From the NCBI RefSeq assembly GCF_013306565.1, contig NZ_PZPO01000007.1, positions 1-64,000 on the forward strand: DNA of 64,000 bases, given 5' to 3'. The notes under the pieces were generated by a model, which saw nothing but the letters and a program-made list of their open reading frames with translations, was not told the DNA's origin and did no database searches. The DNA is from Hyphomicrobium sulfonivorans (GTDB lineage: Bacteria; Pseudomonadota; Alphaproteobacteria; Rhizobiales; Hyphomicrobiaceae). Position numbers and translations under genes: made by a program. Positions 7,529 to 16,663 of this stretch are shown here, piece by piece (within the stretch, counting starts at the first letter, position 1; each line of letters begins with the position of its first letter).

Positions 7529-9163
7529 TCAACCGGCGAGCGCACCCTCGTGTTCCACCTTCAGATCGAACGCGGCGGCGAGCAGCGCCTTGGTGTAGTC
7601 CTCGCGCGGGTGCGCGAACACATTGGCAGCCGGGCCTTCCTCTACAACCTTGCCGTTGCGCATTACGATCACATAGTTGCACAACGCGCGCACAACCTTC
7701 AGGTCGTGGCTGATGAACAGGTAGGAAAGGTCGCGCTGTTTTTGCAGGTCGCGCAGCAGATCGACAATCTGCGCCTGCACCGACATATCGAGCGCGCTCG
7801 TCGGTTCATCGAGCATGACGAACTTCGGCTGCAATACCATCGCGCGGGCAATGGCGATGCGCTGGCGTTGTCCGCCGGAGAACTCATGTGGATAGCGGTC
7901 CTGCGCTTCCGGATCGAGGCCCACTTCATGCAATGCCTTGGATACGCGTGCGCGGCGTTCGTCGTAGGTCAGTTCCGGATTCTGGATCAGCAGGCCTTCC
8001 TCGATGATCTGCCCAACAGAAAGACGCGGCGACAGCGATCCGTATGGGTCTTGAAAAACGATCTGCATTTCCTTCCGCAGCGGACGCATCTCGGCGGTGC
8101 TCAGGCCATCGATGCGGTTGCCCATGTAGACGATCGGCCCTTCCGACGAGATCAGCCGCAGAATGGCGAGGCCGAGCGTCGTCTTGCCGGAACCGGATTC
8201 GCCGACGACGCCCAGGGTCTGGCCCTTGCGCAGTTTCAGCGACAGCCCGTCGACGGCTTTCACATAATCCACCGTACGCCGCAGCAGCCCGGCCTTGATC
8301 GGGAACCAGACTTTCAGATCGTCGGTCTCCACCACCACCGGCGCGGTTTCATCGGCAGGCGGCGGCAGACCCTTCGGCTCGGCGGCCAGAAGCTGCTTGG
8401 TGTAGGCGTGGTGCGGATCGGTGAAGATGCGCTCTGTCGGGCCTTCCTCGACGATGTTGCCGCGACGCATGATGTAAACGCGCTCGGCCATTTTTCGCAC
8501 GATGCCCAGATCGTGGGTGATGAGCAGCATGGCCATGCCCATCTCGCGCTGCAGATCCCGCAGCAGCTGCAGAATTTGGGCCTGAATGGTCACGTCGAGC
8601 GCAGTTGTCGGCTCGTCGGCGATCAGCAGGTCGGGTTCGTTGGCAAGCGCCATGGCGATCATCACGCGCTGACGCTGACCGCCGGAGAGCTGATGCGGAT
8701 AAGCATCAAGGCGCTTCTCGGGATCGCGGATGCCGACCTTCTGCAGCAGTTCCACCACGCGTGCGCGCACGGCGACGTCGTTCATGCGCCGGTGCACGCG
8801 CAGCACTTCGCCCACCTGCCGCTGAATGGTGTGCAGCGGATTGAGCGACGTCATCGGCTCCTGAAAGATCATCGAGATGCGATCGCCGCGCACGCTCTGC
8901 AGCTGCGATGGCTTCAGCTTCAGGAGATCACGGCCCTCGAACCAGATCTCGCCCGAAGGATGCGACGCAGCCGGATACGGCAGCAGGCGCAGGATAGATA
9001 GCGCTGACACGGTCTTGCCCGATCCGGACTCGCCGACCAGCGCCACCGTCTCGCCCTTGCCGATGCGGAAGCTCACCTTATCGGCGGCAATCACCTTGCC
9101 ACCGTTGAAGGCGACCGAAAGATCCCTGACATCGAGCAGCGCGCGGGAAGGTTTGTCCGACAT
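7529..9163 (-). CDS. yejF: Peptide ABC transporter ATPase with two nucleotide-binding domains (YejF)
   Basis: 544 codons from ATG at 9163, eight bases after the permease stop; a longer open frame up to 9280 is only readthrough in the upstream gene. Two full ABC ATPase domains are joined in one chain: the first with Walker A GESGSGKT (~44-51), signature LSGGQRQRV and Walker B LLIADEP; the second with GESGSGKT, FSGGQRQRI and FVMLDEP. The domain ends contain the oligopeptide-transporter C-terminal extension (HHAYTKQLLAAEP, REDYTKALLAA). It powers uptake of peptides through YejBE from the cytoplasmic face. It is the last gene of the five-gene operon. Confidence 0.93.
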   Translation of the reverse strand: MSDKPSRALLDVRDLSVAFNGGKVIAADKVSFRIGKGETVALVGESGSGKTVSALSILRLLPYPAASHPSGEIWFEGRDLLKLKPSQLQSVRGDRISMIFQEPMTSLNPLHTIQRQVGEVLRVHRRMNDVAVRARVVELLQKVGIRDPEKRLDAYPHQLSGGQRQRVMIAMALANEPDLLIADEPTTALDVTIQAQILQLLRDLQREMGMAMLLITHDLGIVRKMAERVYIMRRGNIVEEGPTERIFTDPHHAYTKQLLAAEPKGLPPPADETAPVVVETDDLKVWFPIKAGLLRRTVDYVKAVDGLSLKLRKGQTLGVVGESGSGKTTLGLAILRLISSEGPIVYMGNRIDGLSTAEMRPLRKEMQIVFQDPYGSLSPRLSVGQIIEEGLLIQNPELTYDERRARVSKALHEVGLDPEAQDRYPHEFSGGQRQRIAIARAMVLQPKFVMLDEPTSALDMSVQAQIVDLLRDLQKQRDLSYLFISHDLKVVRALCNYVIVMRNGKVVEEGPAANVFAHPREDYTKALLAAAFDLKVEHEGALAG

Positions 9164-9171
9164 TGCCAGCC

Positions 9172-10395
9172 TCACCGGAAAGTCTTGCGGGGATCGAGTG
9201 CGTCGCGCACCGCCTCGCCGATGAAGATCAGCAGCGACAGCATGATCGCTACGGTGAAGAAGCCGGTGAGACCCAGCCATGGCGCTTCAAGGTGGCGCTT
9301 GCCCTGCAACAGCAACTCGCCCAGCGACGGCGAGCCGGGCGGCAGGCCGAGGCCCAGGAAGTCCAGCGCGGTCAGCGCCGCGATGCTGCCCGAGAGCTGG
9401 AACGGCAGGAAGGTGAGCGTTGCCACCATCGCGTTGGGCAGCAGGTGCTTGACCATGATCTTGCGATGGGAAAGGCCGAGCGCGCGCGCGGCGTTCACGT
9501 ATTCGAAGTTGCGCGCGCGCAGGAATTCGGCGCGCACGACGCCAACGAGGTTCACCCACTCGAACAGCAACAGCACGCCCAGCAGCGTCCAGAAGCCGGG
9601 GATCAGCACCGACGAGATGATGATCAGCACGAACAGCGACGGTATCGACGACCATATCTCTAGGAAGCGCTGGAAGATTAGATCGGTCTTGCCGCCGAAG
9701 TATCCCTGTATCGCGCCAGCCGTCACGCCAACCGTGGCCGACAGAAGCGCCAGGATCAGGCCGAACAGCACTGATATTCGGAAGCCGTAAATCACGCGCG
9801 CGACGACATCGCGGCCCTGATTGTCGAGGCCCAGCCAGTTGGTGTTGCCGAGCGCATTGAAGCGCGCAAGCTGCTCGGGTGGCGCTTCACACAGCGGCGC
9901 ACTTGAGGCCCACGGCGGCGGCGCGGGATAGCCAAGGCACAATCCGTCCGGACCTTTGCGGCCGGGGTAATCCTTGTTGATCGTGTCGTAGGAATAGCGG
10001 ATCGGCGGCCACAGCACCCAGCCGTTGCTCTTGATCTCGTCGAGGATCACCGGATCTTTGTAGTCGGTGATGGCGAGGAAGCCGCCGAATTTCGATTCCG
10101 GATAGTTGAACAGCACTGGCGACAGGATTTCGCCCTTGTAGCTGATCAGCAGCGGACGATCGTTGGCGATGAACTCCGCGAACAGCGACACCAGAAACAG
10201 CGCCAGAAAAATTCTCAGGCTCCAGAAGCCGCGGCGGTTGGCCTTGAAGTTGGTCCAGCGACGCTGATTGATCGGGCTTAGCTTGTCGCCGGATGGCAAG
10301 CGGCGCGAAATCCATTCCGGCAGGCGCTTGTGCTCTTCGCGGGGCGGCGGCTGCGATTGTGGCAGTGGCGTTTCAAGGGCGCGCAGGTCGGTCAT
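9172..10395 (-). CDS. yejE: Peptide ABC transporter permease (YejE)
   Basis: 407 codons from ATG at 10395, four bases after the yejB stop; upstream in-frame extension to 10461 overlaps yejB and is rejected. After a polar N-terminus with the start of the OppC-type region (INQRRWTNFKANRRGFWSL), one helix is followed by a long periplasmic insert (~100-205) with cysteines typical of YejE, then the permease core with five helices and the EAA loop (EYVNAARALGLSHRKIMVKH). It forms the inner-membrane channel with YejB. Translational coupling is likely from the tight spacing. Confidence 0.92.
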   Translation of the reverse strand: MTDLRALETPLPQSQPPPREEHKRLPEWISRRLPSGDKLSPINQRRWTNFKANRRGFWSLRIFLALFLVSLFAEFIANDRPLLISYKGEILSPVLFNYPESKFGGFLAITDYKDPVILDEIKSNGWVLWPPIRYSYDTINKDYPGRKGPDGLCLGYPAPPPWASSAPLCEAPPEQLARFNALGNTNWLGLDNQGRDVVARVIYGFRISVLFGLILALLSATVGVTAGAIQGYFGGKTDLIFQRFLEIWSSIPSLFVLIIISSVLIPGFWTLLGVLLLFEWVNLVGVVRAEFLRARNFEYVNAARALGLSHRKIMVKHLLPNAMVATLTFLPFQLSGSIAALTALDFLGLGLPPGSPSLGELLLQGKRHLEAPWLGLTGFFTVAIMLSLLIFIGEAVRDALDPRKTFR

Positions 10396-10399
10396 CGGC

Positions 10400-11518
10400 T
10401 CAGACCTCCCGGCTTTCGAAGTCGATCCGTGGATCGACTGTCGTGTAGACGAAGTCGGCAACGATGTTCAGCAGCAGGCCGACCAGCGAGAAAATCCACA
10501 GCGTGGCGAAAATCACCGGATAGTCCCGCTTCTCGATGGATTCAAATGACAGCAAGCCGATGCCGTCCAGCGAGAATATCGTTTCTATCAGCAGCGAGCC
10601 GGCGAAGAATGCGCCGATGAACGCGCCGGGAAAGCCGGCGATGATCAGCAGCATCGCGTTGCGGAACACGTGGCCGTATAGCACCTGATTTTCCGACAGG
10701 CCCTTGGCGCGCGCAGTCGTCACATACTGCTTGCGGATTTCGTCCAGAAACGAATTCTTGGTCAGGAACGTCATCGTCGTGAACGCGGTCAGCGACATGG
10801 CGATCAGCGGTAGGGTCAGGTGCCAGAAATAATCGGTGATGCGGCCGAAAAACGAGAGCTGCTCCCAGTTGTCTGATGTCAGCCCGCGCGAGGGGAAGAT
10901 CTGCAGGAACGATGAGCCCGCAAACAGGATGAGCAGCAACACCGCGAACAGGAAGCCCGGAATGGCATAGGCGACAACCAGCACGGTGCTGGTCCAGCCG
11001 TCGAATGGCTCGCCGTCCTTCATTGCCTTGCGGATGCCGAGCGGGATGGAGATCAGATAGCTGATCAGCATCATCCACAGACCCAGCGATATCGAAACCG
11101 GCAGCTTCTCCTTGATGAGCTGCAACACGGAGACATCGCGGAAGTAGCTCTTGCCGAAATCGAAGGTGAGGTAGCTCTTCATCATGATGAAGAAGCGCTC
11201 GTAGGCCGGCTTGTCGAAACCGAACTGCTTCTCAAGGCTTTTGATGAATTCCGGATCGAGGCCCTGCGCACCACGATATTTCGAGGTGTTGGAATCCACC
11301 GAGCCCTGGCCAAGCTGTGCCTGACTGCCACTGGAGAGCGTATCGGAGCCGCCGCCGCCGATGCGCGAGACGATGGAGGAGTCGCGCCCCTGCAGCTGGG
11401 CGATGATCCGTTCAACCGGACCACCCGGCGCAAACTGGATGATCGTGAAGCTGATCAGCATGATCCCGAACAGCGTCGGGATGATCAGCAACAGTCGTTT
11501 CAGGAGATATGCTGCCAT
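10400..11518 (-). CDS. yejB: Peptide ABC transporter permease (YejB)
   Basis: 372 codons. The OppB-type N-terminus MAAYLLKRLLLIIPTLFGIM is followed by a periplasmic insert rich in Gly/Ser/Gln (~50-85), then five further helices and the EAA loop (QYVTTARAKGLSENQVLYGH). The end DPRIDFESREV is characteristic of this family. It pairs with YejE. It starts 16 bases after the stop of the second binding-protein gene. Confidence 0.93.
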   Translation of the reverse strand: MAAYLLKRLLLIIPTLFGIMLISFTIIQFAPGGPVERIIAQLQGRDSSIVSRIGGGGSDTLSSGSQAQLGQGSVDSNTSKYRGAQGLDPEFIKSLEKQFGFDKPAYERFFIMMKSYLTFDFGKSYFRDVSVLQLIKEKLPVSISLGLWMMLISYLISIPLGIRKAMKDGEPFDGWTSTVLVVAYAIPGFLFAVLLLILFAGSSFLQIFPSRGLTSDNWEQLSFFGRITDYFWHLTLPLIAMSLTAFTTMTFLTKNSFLDEIRKQYVTTARAKGLSENQVLYGHVFRNAMLLIIAGFPGAFIGAFFAGSLLIETIFSLDGIGLLSFESIEKRDYPVIFATLWIFSLVGLLLNIVADFVYTTVDPRIDFESREV

Positions 11519-11534
11519 CGGGCTCCGCTCGGGC

Positions 11535-13376
11535 TTACGGTCTTTTCAGTTTGGCGGCTTTGTCGGCGTCGAACCACCACGTGTCGATCACGCCGTCGTC
11601 GTACTTCGGCTTCACAGCGGGACGCCCGTACATATCCCAGAAAGCGACATTATGTGATGCCTTGTACCACTGAGGAACCCAATAATTTCCGGCCCGCAGC
11701 ACACGGTCCAGCGCACGCGCCGCAACGGTGAGTTCTTCGCGTGATTTTGCTTCCACCATCTTGTCGATCAATGCATCGACAACAGGATCAGCGATGCCGG
11801 GCAGATTGAAGCTGCCGTCGATCTTGGCGGCATCCGACCCCCAGTAGGTTTTCACCTCAATGCCCGGCGTCAGCCGCAGCGCATAGCGCTGGATCGCGAG
11901 ATCGAAGTCGAACGACTTGATGCGCCGCTCATACTGGGCGGGATCTACACGGCGCAGCGATGCGTTGACGCCGATGCGCTTCAGGTTCTCGATGTACGGA
12001 ATGATGATGCGGTCGAAGCCTTCTTCGAACGAAAGGATTTCGACGTTCAGCGGTTTGCCGCCCTGGCCATAGCCGGCCTCGGCCAGCAGCTGATGCGCCT
12101 TGCGCAGGTTATCGCGATTGCGGCCCGACCCATCGGTAGCTGGCGGCACATAGGGCTCGCCGAACACTTCAGGCGGCAGCTTATCCTTGAACGGCTCCAG
12201 CAACGCCAGCTCCGCAGCGCTGGGCAGACCGGATGCCTTCAGCTCCGAATTTTCAAAGAAGCTTTGTGTGCGAGAATAGAGATCGAAGAAGAGGTTCTTG
12301 TTCGACCATTCGAAATCGAACGCCAGATCAAGCGCCTCGCGCACGCGCTTGTCCTTGAACTGGTCCTTGCGCGTGTTGATGAAGAAGCCCTGCGCGCCAG
12401 ATGGGCGGCCGTCCGGCATGATGAGCCGCTGCAACCGGCCTTCCTTCACCGCGGGAATGTCATACGCGGTCGCCCAGTCAATCGAGGTGAACTCCTCGCG
12501 ATAGTCGAACGTGCCCGACTTCAGGCCTTCCAGTTCAAGCGTGCGATCGCGGAAATATTCGTAGCGGATCTCATCGAAGTTGAAGCGCCCGCGATTGACC
12601 GCAAGATCCTTGGCCCAGTAATCCGGCCGCCGCTTATAGGAAACAAACGTGCCCGGCTTGAAGTTGCCGATCTCGTATGGACCGGAGGCAACGGGCTTTT
12701 CCAGCGACGACTGATCGAACGGATGCTTGGTGTAAAACGCCTTCGACAGGATCGGCAGTCCGGCGACCGTCAGCGGCAGATCGCGGATCAGGTTGCCTTT
12801 GAACTCGTAGCGCACCGTGTGCGGATCGAGCGCCTCGGCCTTCGCCACATCGCGCAGCGATAGCGAATAATTGGGGTGGCCCTTTTCCTTCAGCACTTCG
12901 AGCGAGAACACCACGTCGTCGGCGGTTACCGGCGTGCCGTCAGAGAATTTCGCTTCGGGGCGCAGCTTGAAAACGACGGAGCGGCCGTCTTCGGCAACGT
13001 CGGCGCTTTCAGCTACCAGACCATAGGCGGCGTCGGGCTCGTCCATCGCCCGCGTCATCAGGCTGTCGAACAGATACTCAAGGCCCTGCGCAGAGTCGCC
13101 CTTCAGGATAAAGGCGTTGAAGCTGTCGAATGTCTTTGTGCCGCCGGTGCCGGTGGAGGAAAAGCGTCCGCCCTTTGGCGCGTCCGGGTTGGCATATTCA
13201 AAGTGCTTGAAGTCCGGTCCGTATTTCAGCTCGCCGAACGTGGAAATGCCGTGCCGAGGTTCGGCGCTGAGCGGAGCGGCGACGAATGACATCGCCGCTC
13301 CTGCAAGTGCTAAAGCCGCTGCAAAGTTCCGGCGTCGGCTTGGCCCGTGCCGCTGGGCTGAGAACGAATGCAGCAT
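11535..13376 (-). CDS. yejA: Periplasmic peptide-binding protein, YejA family (downstream copy)
   Basis: 613 codons from ATG at 13376, five bases after the preceding stop; the frame open to 13496 is overlap with the upstream gene. A basic N-terminus (RHGPSRRRNFAAALALAG) and AAPLSAEP form a signal peptide. The mature protein is a family 5 extracellular solute-binding protein with YANPDAPKGG, ADDVVFSLEVLKEKG, VASGPYEIG and YWVPQWYKASHN, motifs shared with the upstream copy. It captures oligopeptides, including microcin-C-like peptides in other bacteria, for YejBEF. Confidence 0.9.
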   Translation of the reverse strand: MLHSFSAQRHGPSRRRNFAAALALAGAAMSFVAAPLSAEPRHGISTFGELKYGPDFKHFEYANPDAPKGGRFSSTGTGGTKTFDSFNAFILKGDSAQGLEYLFDSLMTRAMDEPDAAYGLVAESADVAEDGRSVVFKLRPEAKFSDGTPVTADDVVFSLEVLKEKGHPNYSLSLRDVAKAEALDPHTVRYEFKGNLIRDLPLTVAGLPILSKAFYTKHPFDQSSLEKPVASGPYEIGNFKPGTFVSYKRRPDYWAKDLAVNRGRFNFDEIRYEYFRDRTLELEGLKSGTFDYREEFTSIDWATAYDIPAVKEGRLQRLIMPDGRPSGAQGFFINTRKDQFKDKRVREALDLAFDFEWSNKNLFFDLYSRTQSFFENSELKASGLPSAAELALLEPFKDKLPPEVFGEPYVPPATDGSGRNRDNLRKAHQLLAEAGYGQGGKPLNVEILSFEEGFDRIIIPYIENLKRIGVNASLRRVDPAQYERRIKSFDFDLAIQRYALRLTPGIEVKTYWGSDAAKIDGSFNLPGIADPVVDALIDKMVEAKSREELTVAARALDRVLRAGNYWVPQWYKASHNVAFWDMYGRPAVKPKYDDGVIDTWWFDADKAAKLKRP

Positions 13377-13381
13377 GATGA

Positions 13382-15580
13382 TCAGCGTCCCTGCACAGCG
13401 TTGAGAGCTTTCTGCTTGTCGGCGTCCATCCACCAGACGCGCGACAGCGATGACGTTTGCGAGGGTAGCTTGTCCGGACGGCCGAAGATGTCCCAATAGG
13501 CGATCCGCTCATAGGGATAATGCCACTGCGGCACGACGTAGTGGTTCCACAGCAGCACGCGATCGAGTGCGTGGGTGGCGGCAACCAGCTCTTCGCGTGT
13601 CGTGGCGAACACGACCTTGTCGATCAGCTTGTCGATGGCCGGATTGCGAATGCCAGCGGTGTTGGTTGAACCCTCACGGTCGGCGGCAGCTGAGCCCCAG
13701 AAATCGCGCTGCTCGTTGCCAGGCGATTCCGACTGCGCGAAGTTGTCGATGATGATGTCGTAATCGCGTGAGTCTTCGCGGCGCTTGTACTGGGCGCTGT
13801 CGACCATGCGGATCGAAGCATTGACGCCGAGCTTCTTCAGATCCTGCACATACGGCAGCACGATTTTCTGGAAGTCGGGCGACTGGACCAGGAACTCTGC
13901 GTTCAGCGTTTCGCCCTTGTCGTTACGCAGAAGGTTCGTGGTGTTGGCCGACGAAAGACCGACGCTGCGCATGATCGAGCAGAACGTGCCGCATTCGCCG
14001 TCGTCCACTTCAACTTCCTGCAGCTTCCAGCCTGCTTCCTGCAGCAGCTTTGAGGCTTCGCGCATGTTGTTGCGGAAATCTTCCGGCGTCTTGTTCACCG
14101 GGTTCTTCCATTCGGTGGTGAAGACCTCCGGCGGAACTTCGTCTTTCACTTCCTGCAGGATTTCCAGCTCGCGCCCTTCCGGCAGCCCCTTCGCAGCGAG
14201 CTCGGAATTGTCGAAGAAGCTGCCCACGCGCACATAGGAATCGTAGAACAGCTTCTTGTTCGCCTCCTCAAAGTTGAAGGCGAGATTAAACGCCTGGCGC
14301 ACGCGCGGGTCCTGGAACTGCTTGCGGCGCTGATTGAACACGAACGACTGCATCGGCGCGACGCGACGCACCGGAATAGCTTCCTTCTTCACCTGACCGT
14401 TGCGGATCGCGGGGAAGTCATAACCGGTGGCCCACTGGCTCGCCGTCGACTCCTGCCAGTAGTCAATCTTGCCCGACTTGAATTCCTCAAAGCCCGGCGT
14501 GCGGTCGAGGAAGTACGTCAGCTTGAACTCGTCAAAGTTCCACTGGCCCTTGGCGACCGGCAGATCCTGCGCCCAATAATCTTTCACGCGCTCGAAGGTG
14601 ATGCCGCGGCCGGGGTCAAAGCTCTTGATGCGATAGGGGCCGGAGCCCACCGGCATTTCCAGCGTCGATTTGGTGATGTCGCGCTTCTCGCCGTCGGGAC
14701 CTGCTGCCTCCCAGAAGGCCTTCGGCACAACGTTGAGCTGACCGAGAATCAGCGGCAACTCGCGATTGCCGGTGACGTCGAAGGTGAAGGTCACCTCATT
14801 ATCGCCGGTCTTCTCCGCCTTGACCACGTTCTTGTAATAGAACGCCGAGCGCGGATGGGCGGCCTTCTGGCCTTCGAACGAGAAGATCACGTCTTCGGGT
14901 GTAACCGGCGTGCCATCATGGAAGCGCGCTTTGGGATTGATGCCGAAGGTGACGGACGAGAAATCCGGCGGATAGGAAACCCATTCTGCGATCAGCCCGT
15001 ATTCGGTCGAGGGCTCGTCAGGGCTGCTCGACATCAGCGAGTCGTAGATCAGTCCGAGGCCACCGGCCGGATCGCCTTTCACCGAGAACGGGTTGAGGCT
15101 GTCGAACGAACCTTGAGCGAAGGCGCGCAGGGTGCCGCCCTTCGGTGCATCCGGGTTGACCCAATCGAAATGGCTGAAGCCTTCGGGGAAGGCCGGATCG
15201 CCCATCAGCGAAAGTGCATGGTGGCGCGGGTGCTGCTCGACAGCGGCGGCTGGAGCTTGTGCGGCCGGTGCTTCCGGCGCGGTCGGCTGTGCTTCCTGTG
15301 CTGCGGCTTCCGCAGGTGCAGCAGTCTGGCCATCAGGTGCAGCCGGTGCTTCCGCAGCTGCGGGAGGAGGGCTGGCCGGTTCCGATGCTTCGTTGGCTGG
15401 CGGCGCTGCAGCGGGGACGGCAGGATCTGCAACCGGCGCGGATTGCTCTGCCTGTGCCGACGGCGATGCCGGCTCCTGGGCAAAGGTGGCGGTGGCCATC
15501 GTCAGGCAAAGAAGTGCTGCGAGGCAGGCGGCGGGGGCGTCAAGACGCAGGTGCACCAGGTGAATTCCCTTGATGATCAC
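13382..15580 (-). CDS. yejA: Periplasmic peptide-binding protein, YejA family, with Ala/Pro-rich linker (upstream copy)
   Basis: 732 codons, about 120 more than the downstream paralogue. The extra length is a low-complexity Ala/Pro/Glu segment (~36-115) between the signal peptide (ending ATATFAQEP) and the binding domain, which begins HHALSLMGDPAFPEGF. The binding domain carries WVNPDAPKGG, TPEDVIFSFEGQKA and VGSGPYRIK like other family 5 solute-binding proteins. It also has a cysteine pair (GECGTFCS) absent from the other copy. As the first gene of the operon it sets the promoter, which should lie in 15581-15800. Confidence 0.9.
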   Translation of the reverse strand: MIIKGIHLVHLRLDAPAACLAALLCLTMATATFAQEPASPSAQAEQSAPVADPAVPAAAPPANEASEPASPPPAAAEAPAAPDGQTAAPAEAAAQEAQPTAPEAPAAQAPAAAVEQHPRHHALSLMGDPAFPEGFSHFDWVNPDAPKGGTLRAFAQGSFDSLNPFSVKGDPAGGLGLIYDSLMSSSPDEPSTEYGLIAEWVSYPPDFSSVTFGINPKARFHDGTPVTPEDVIFSFEGQKAAHPRSAFYYKNVVKAEKTGDNEVTFTFDVTGNRELPLILGQLNVVPKAFWEAAGPDGEKRDITKSTLEMPVGSGPYRIKSFDPGRGITFERVKDYWAQDLPVAKGQWNFDEFKLTYFLDRTPGFEEFKSGKIDYWQESTASQWATGYDFPAIRNGQVKKEAIPVRRVAPMQSFVFNQRRKQFQDPRVRQAFNLAFNFEEANKKLFYDSYVRVGSFFDNSELAAKGLPEGRELEILQEVKDEVPPEVFTTEWKNPVNKTPEDFRNNMREASKLLQEAGWKLQEVEVDDGECGTFCSIMRSVGLSSANTTNLLRNDKGETLNAEFLVQSPDFQKIVLPYVQDLKKLGVNASIRMVDSAQYKRREDSRDYDIIIDNFAQSESPGNEQRDFWGSAAADREGSTNTAGIRNPAIDKLIDKVVFATTREELVAATHALDRVLLWNHYVVPQWHYPYERIAYWDIFGRPDKLPSQTSSLSRVWWMDADKQKALNAVQGR

Positions 15581-15816
15581 GACGAGAGCTGGAAGACGCC
15601 GCTGCGCGGAAAACCGACGGCAGGGCGCCGCAAAAGAACAACAGATATGCCAACAGGCGCCAGAGTCGCAAAATACGGCGGCGGGGGCGAGTTAACTTGC
15701 TGTCATTTTTGGCCTCATGGACAGCTTAACCGCCACTGTTCGATGCCAGTTAACTGTTTGCGGCCTTGGGGTGGTCGCATCGCGGGGCCGTGACGGAGCA
15801 CAACATTGCGGATACG
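15581..15816. other. Upstream region of the yej operon
   Basis: No gene is seen. This stretch must hold the yej promoter on the minus strand. I could not pick a convincing -35/-10 pair. The stretch is bounded by the cytochrome c terminator. Confidence 0.4.
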
Positions 15817-15844
15817 AAAACGGCCCCGCTGGAGAGCGGAGCCG
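15817..15844 (-). terminator. Intrinsic terminator of the cytochrome c gene
   Basis: On the minus strand CGGCTCCGC and GCGGGGCCG pair around a six-base loop, followed by TTTTCG. It lies 61 bases past the stop of the gene at 15905-16453. Confidence 0.6.
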
Positions 15845-15904
15845 CAATTGTCTCTGTTCGCGCGAACTGTCCGACGCGAAGCGCCCGCTCCGCCGCCCAT
15901 GCAA

Positions 15905-16453
15905 CTACTTGTTGCTGTTGAGGTAAGCGATCAGATCCGCCAACTCGGTAGAGTCCTTGATGCCGGGGAACATCATCTTCGTGCCCGGCACAAATTCCTT
16001 GGGGTTGTGCAGGAACGAGGCGAGATCAGCCATCGACCAGTCGCCACCCTTGGCCTTCATGGCGTCGGAATAGGCGAATCCTTCGTGCGAACCCTTGCCA
16101 CGGCCGACAAGCCCGCCAAGATTGGGTCCAACCTTGTTGGCGCCGCCCGCTTCAGCGGTGTGGCAGGCGCTGCACTTTTTGAATACCTTGGCGCCGCCAT
16201 CGACGCTGGCGCTTTCTGCGGCCTGAGCAACCGCTGCCGGATCAAATGCGGCTGGCGCTTCAGTCGCCGGAGCAGCACCACCACCGCCCGCCGCAGCACC
16301 ATCGGCGCTCGGCATCGGCAACACGTAGCCCGGCGCCTGCGGCGTGCTGTGGTGCTGGCCGATTTCGATGGCTACGCGGGAGGCGACGATCACCAGAAGG
16401 GCGCAGATAAAAGCGCCGGCGATCTTCGAAAGTTCGAAAGTATCAACTTGCAT
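15905..16453 (-). CDS. cycM: Membrane-anchored c-type cytochrome (CycM-like)
   Basis: 182 codons. An uncleaved N-terminal helix (~10-30, IAGAFICALLVIVASRVAI) anchors the protein, followed by a Gly/Ala/Pro-rich linker (~40-80) and one class I cytochrome c domain with haem site CSACH and a distal methionine in GTKMMFPG. This architecture is that of CycM of Bradyrhizobium, which carries electrons from the bc1 complex to the aa3 oxidase on the periplasmic side. It is divergently transcribed from kdsB, a neighbourhood common in this bacterial group. Confidence 0.9.
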   Translation of the reverse strand: MQVDTFELSKIAGAFICALLVIVASRVAIEIGQHHSTPQAPGYVLPMPSADGAAAGGGGAAPATEAPAAFDPAAVAQAAESASVDGGAKVFKKCSACHTAEAGGANKVGPNLGGLVGRGKGSHEGFAYSDAMKAKGGDWSMADLASFLHNPKEFVPGTKMMFPGIKDSTELADLIAYLNSNK

Positions 16454-16500
16454 TGTTCGCTCCGCGGCCGCTTTCGGCTCGCTGCCGAAGCGTGTGCGCG

Positions 16501-16528
16501 ACTATAGAAATTCCACATCGGCTTGCAA
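16501..16528 (-). promoter_or_regulatory. Candidate cycM promoter, possibly sharing its -35 box with kdsB
   Basis: On the minus strand TTGCAA (16523-16528), a 16-base spacer and TATAGT (16501-16506) form a sigma-70-like promoter ~50 bases before the cycM start. TTGCAA is its own complement and on the plus strand lies 17 bases before CTATGT (16546-16551), so it may serve both directions. Confidence 0.4.
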
Positions 16529-16663
16529 CCGCAGTGGGCGTTGTTCTATGTGCATCGCGCCGGGACCAATTGCCTCGCCCGGTACCCTTCGGCCATTGTT
16601 CTTTTGGGTACATAAGCCGTCCCCATGGGCAGCCTAACCCGATCAGGTGTTCCATTGCCTAAT

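Noticed and set aside
7550-9001. 483-codon open frame antisense to yejF
   Set aside because: Complementary to a complete two-domain ABC ATPase; no motif or ribosome site supports it.
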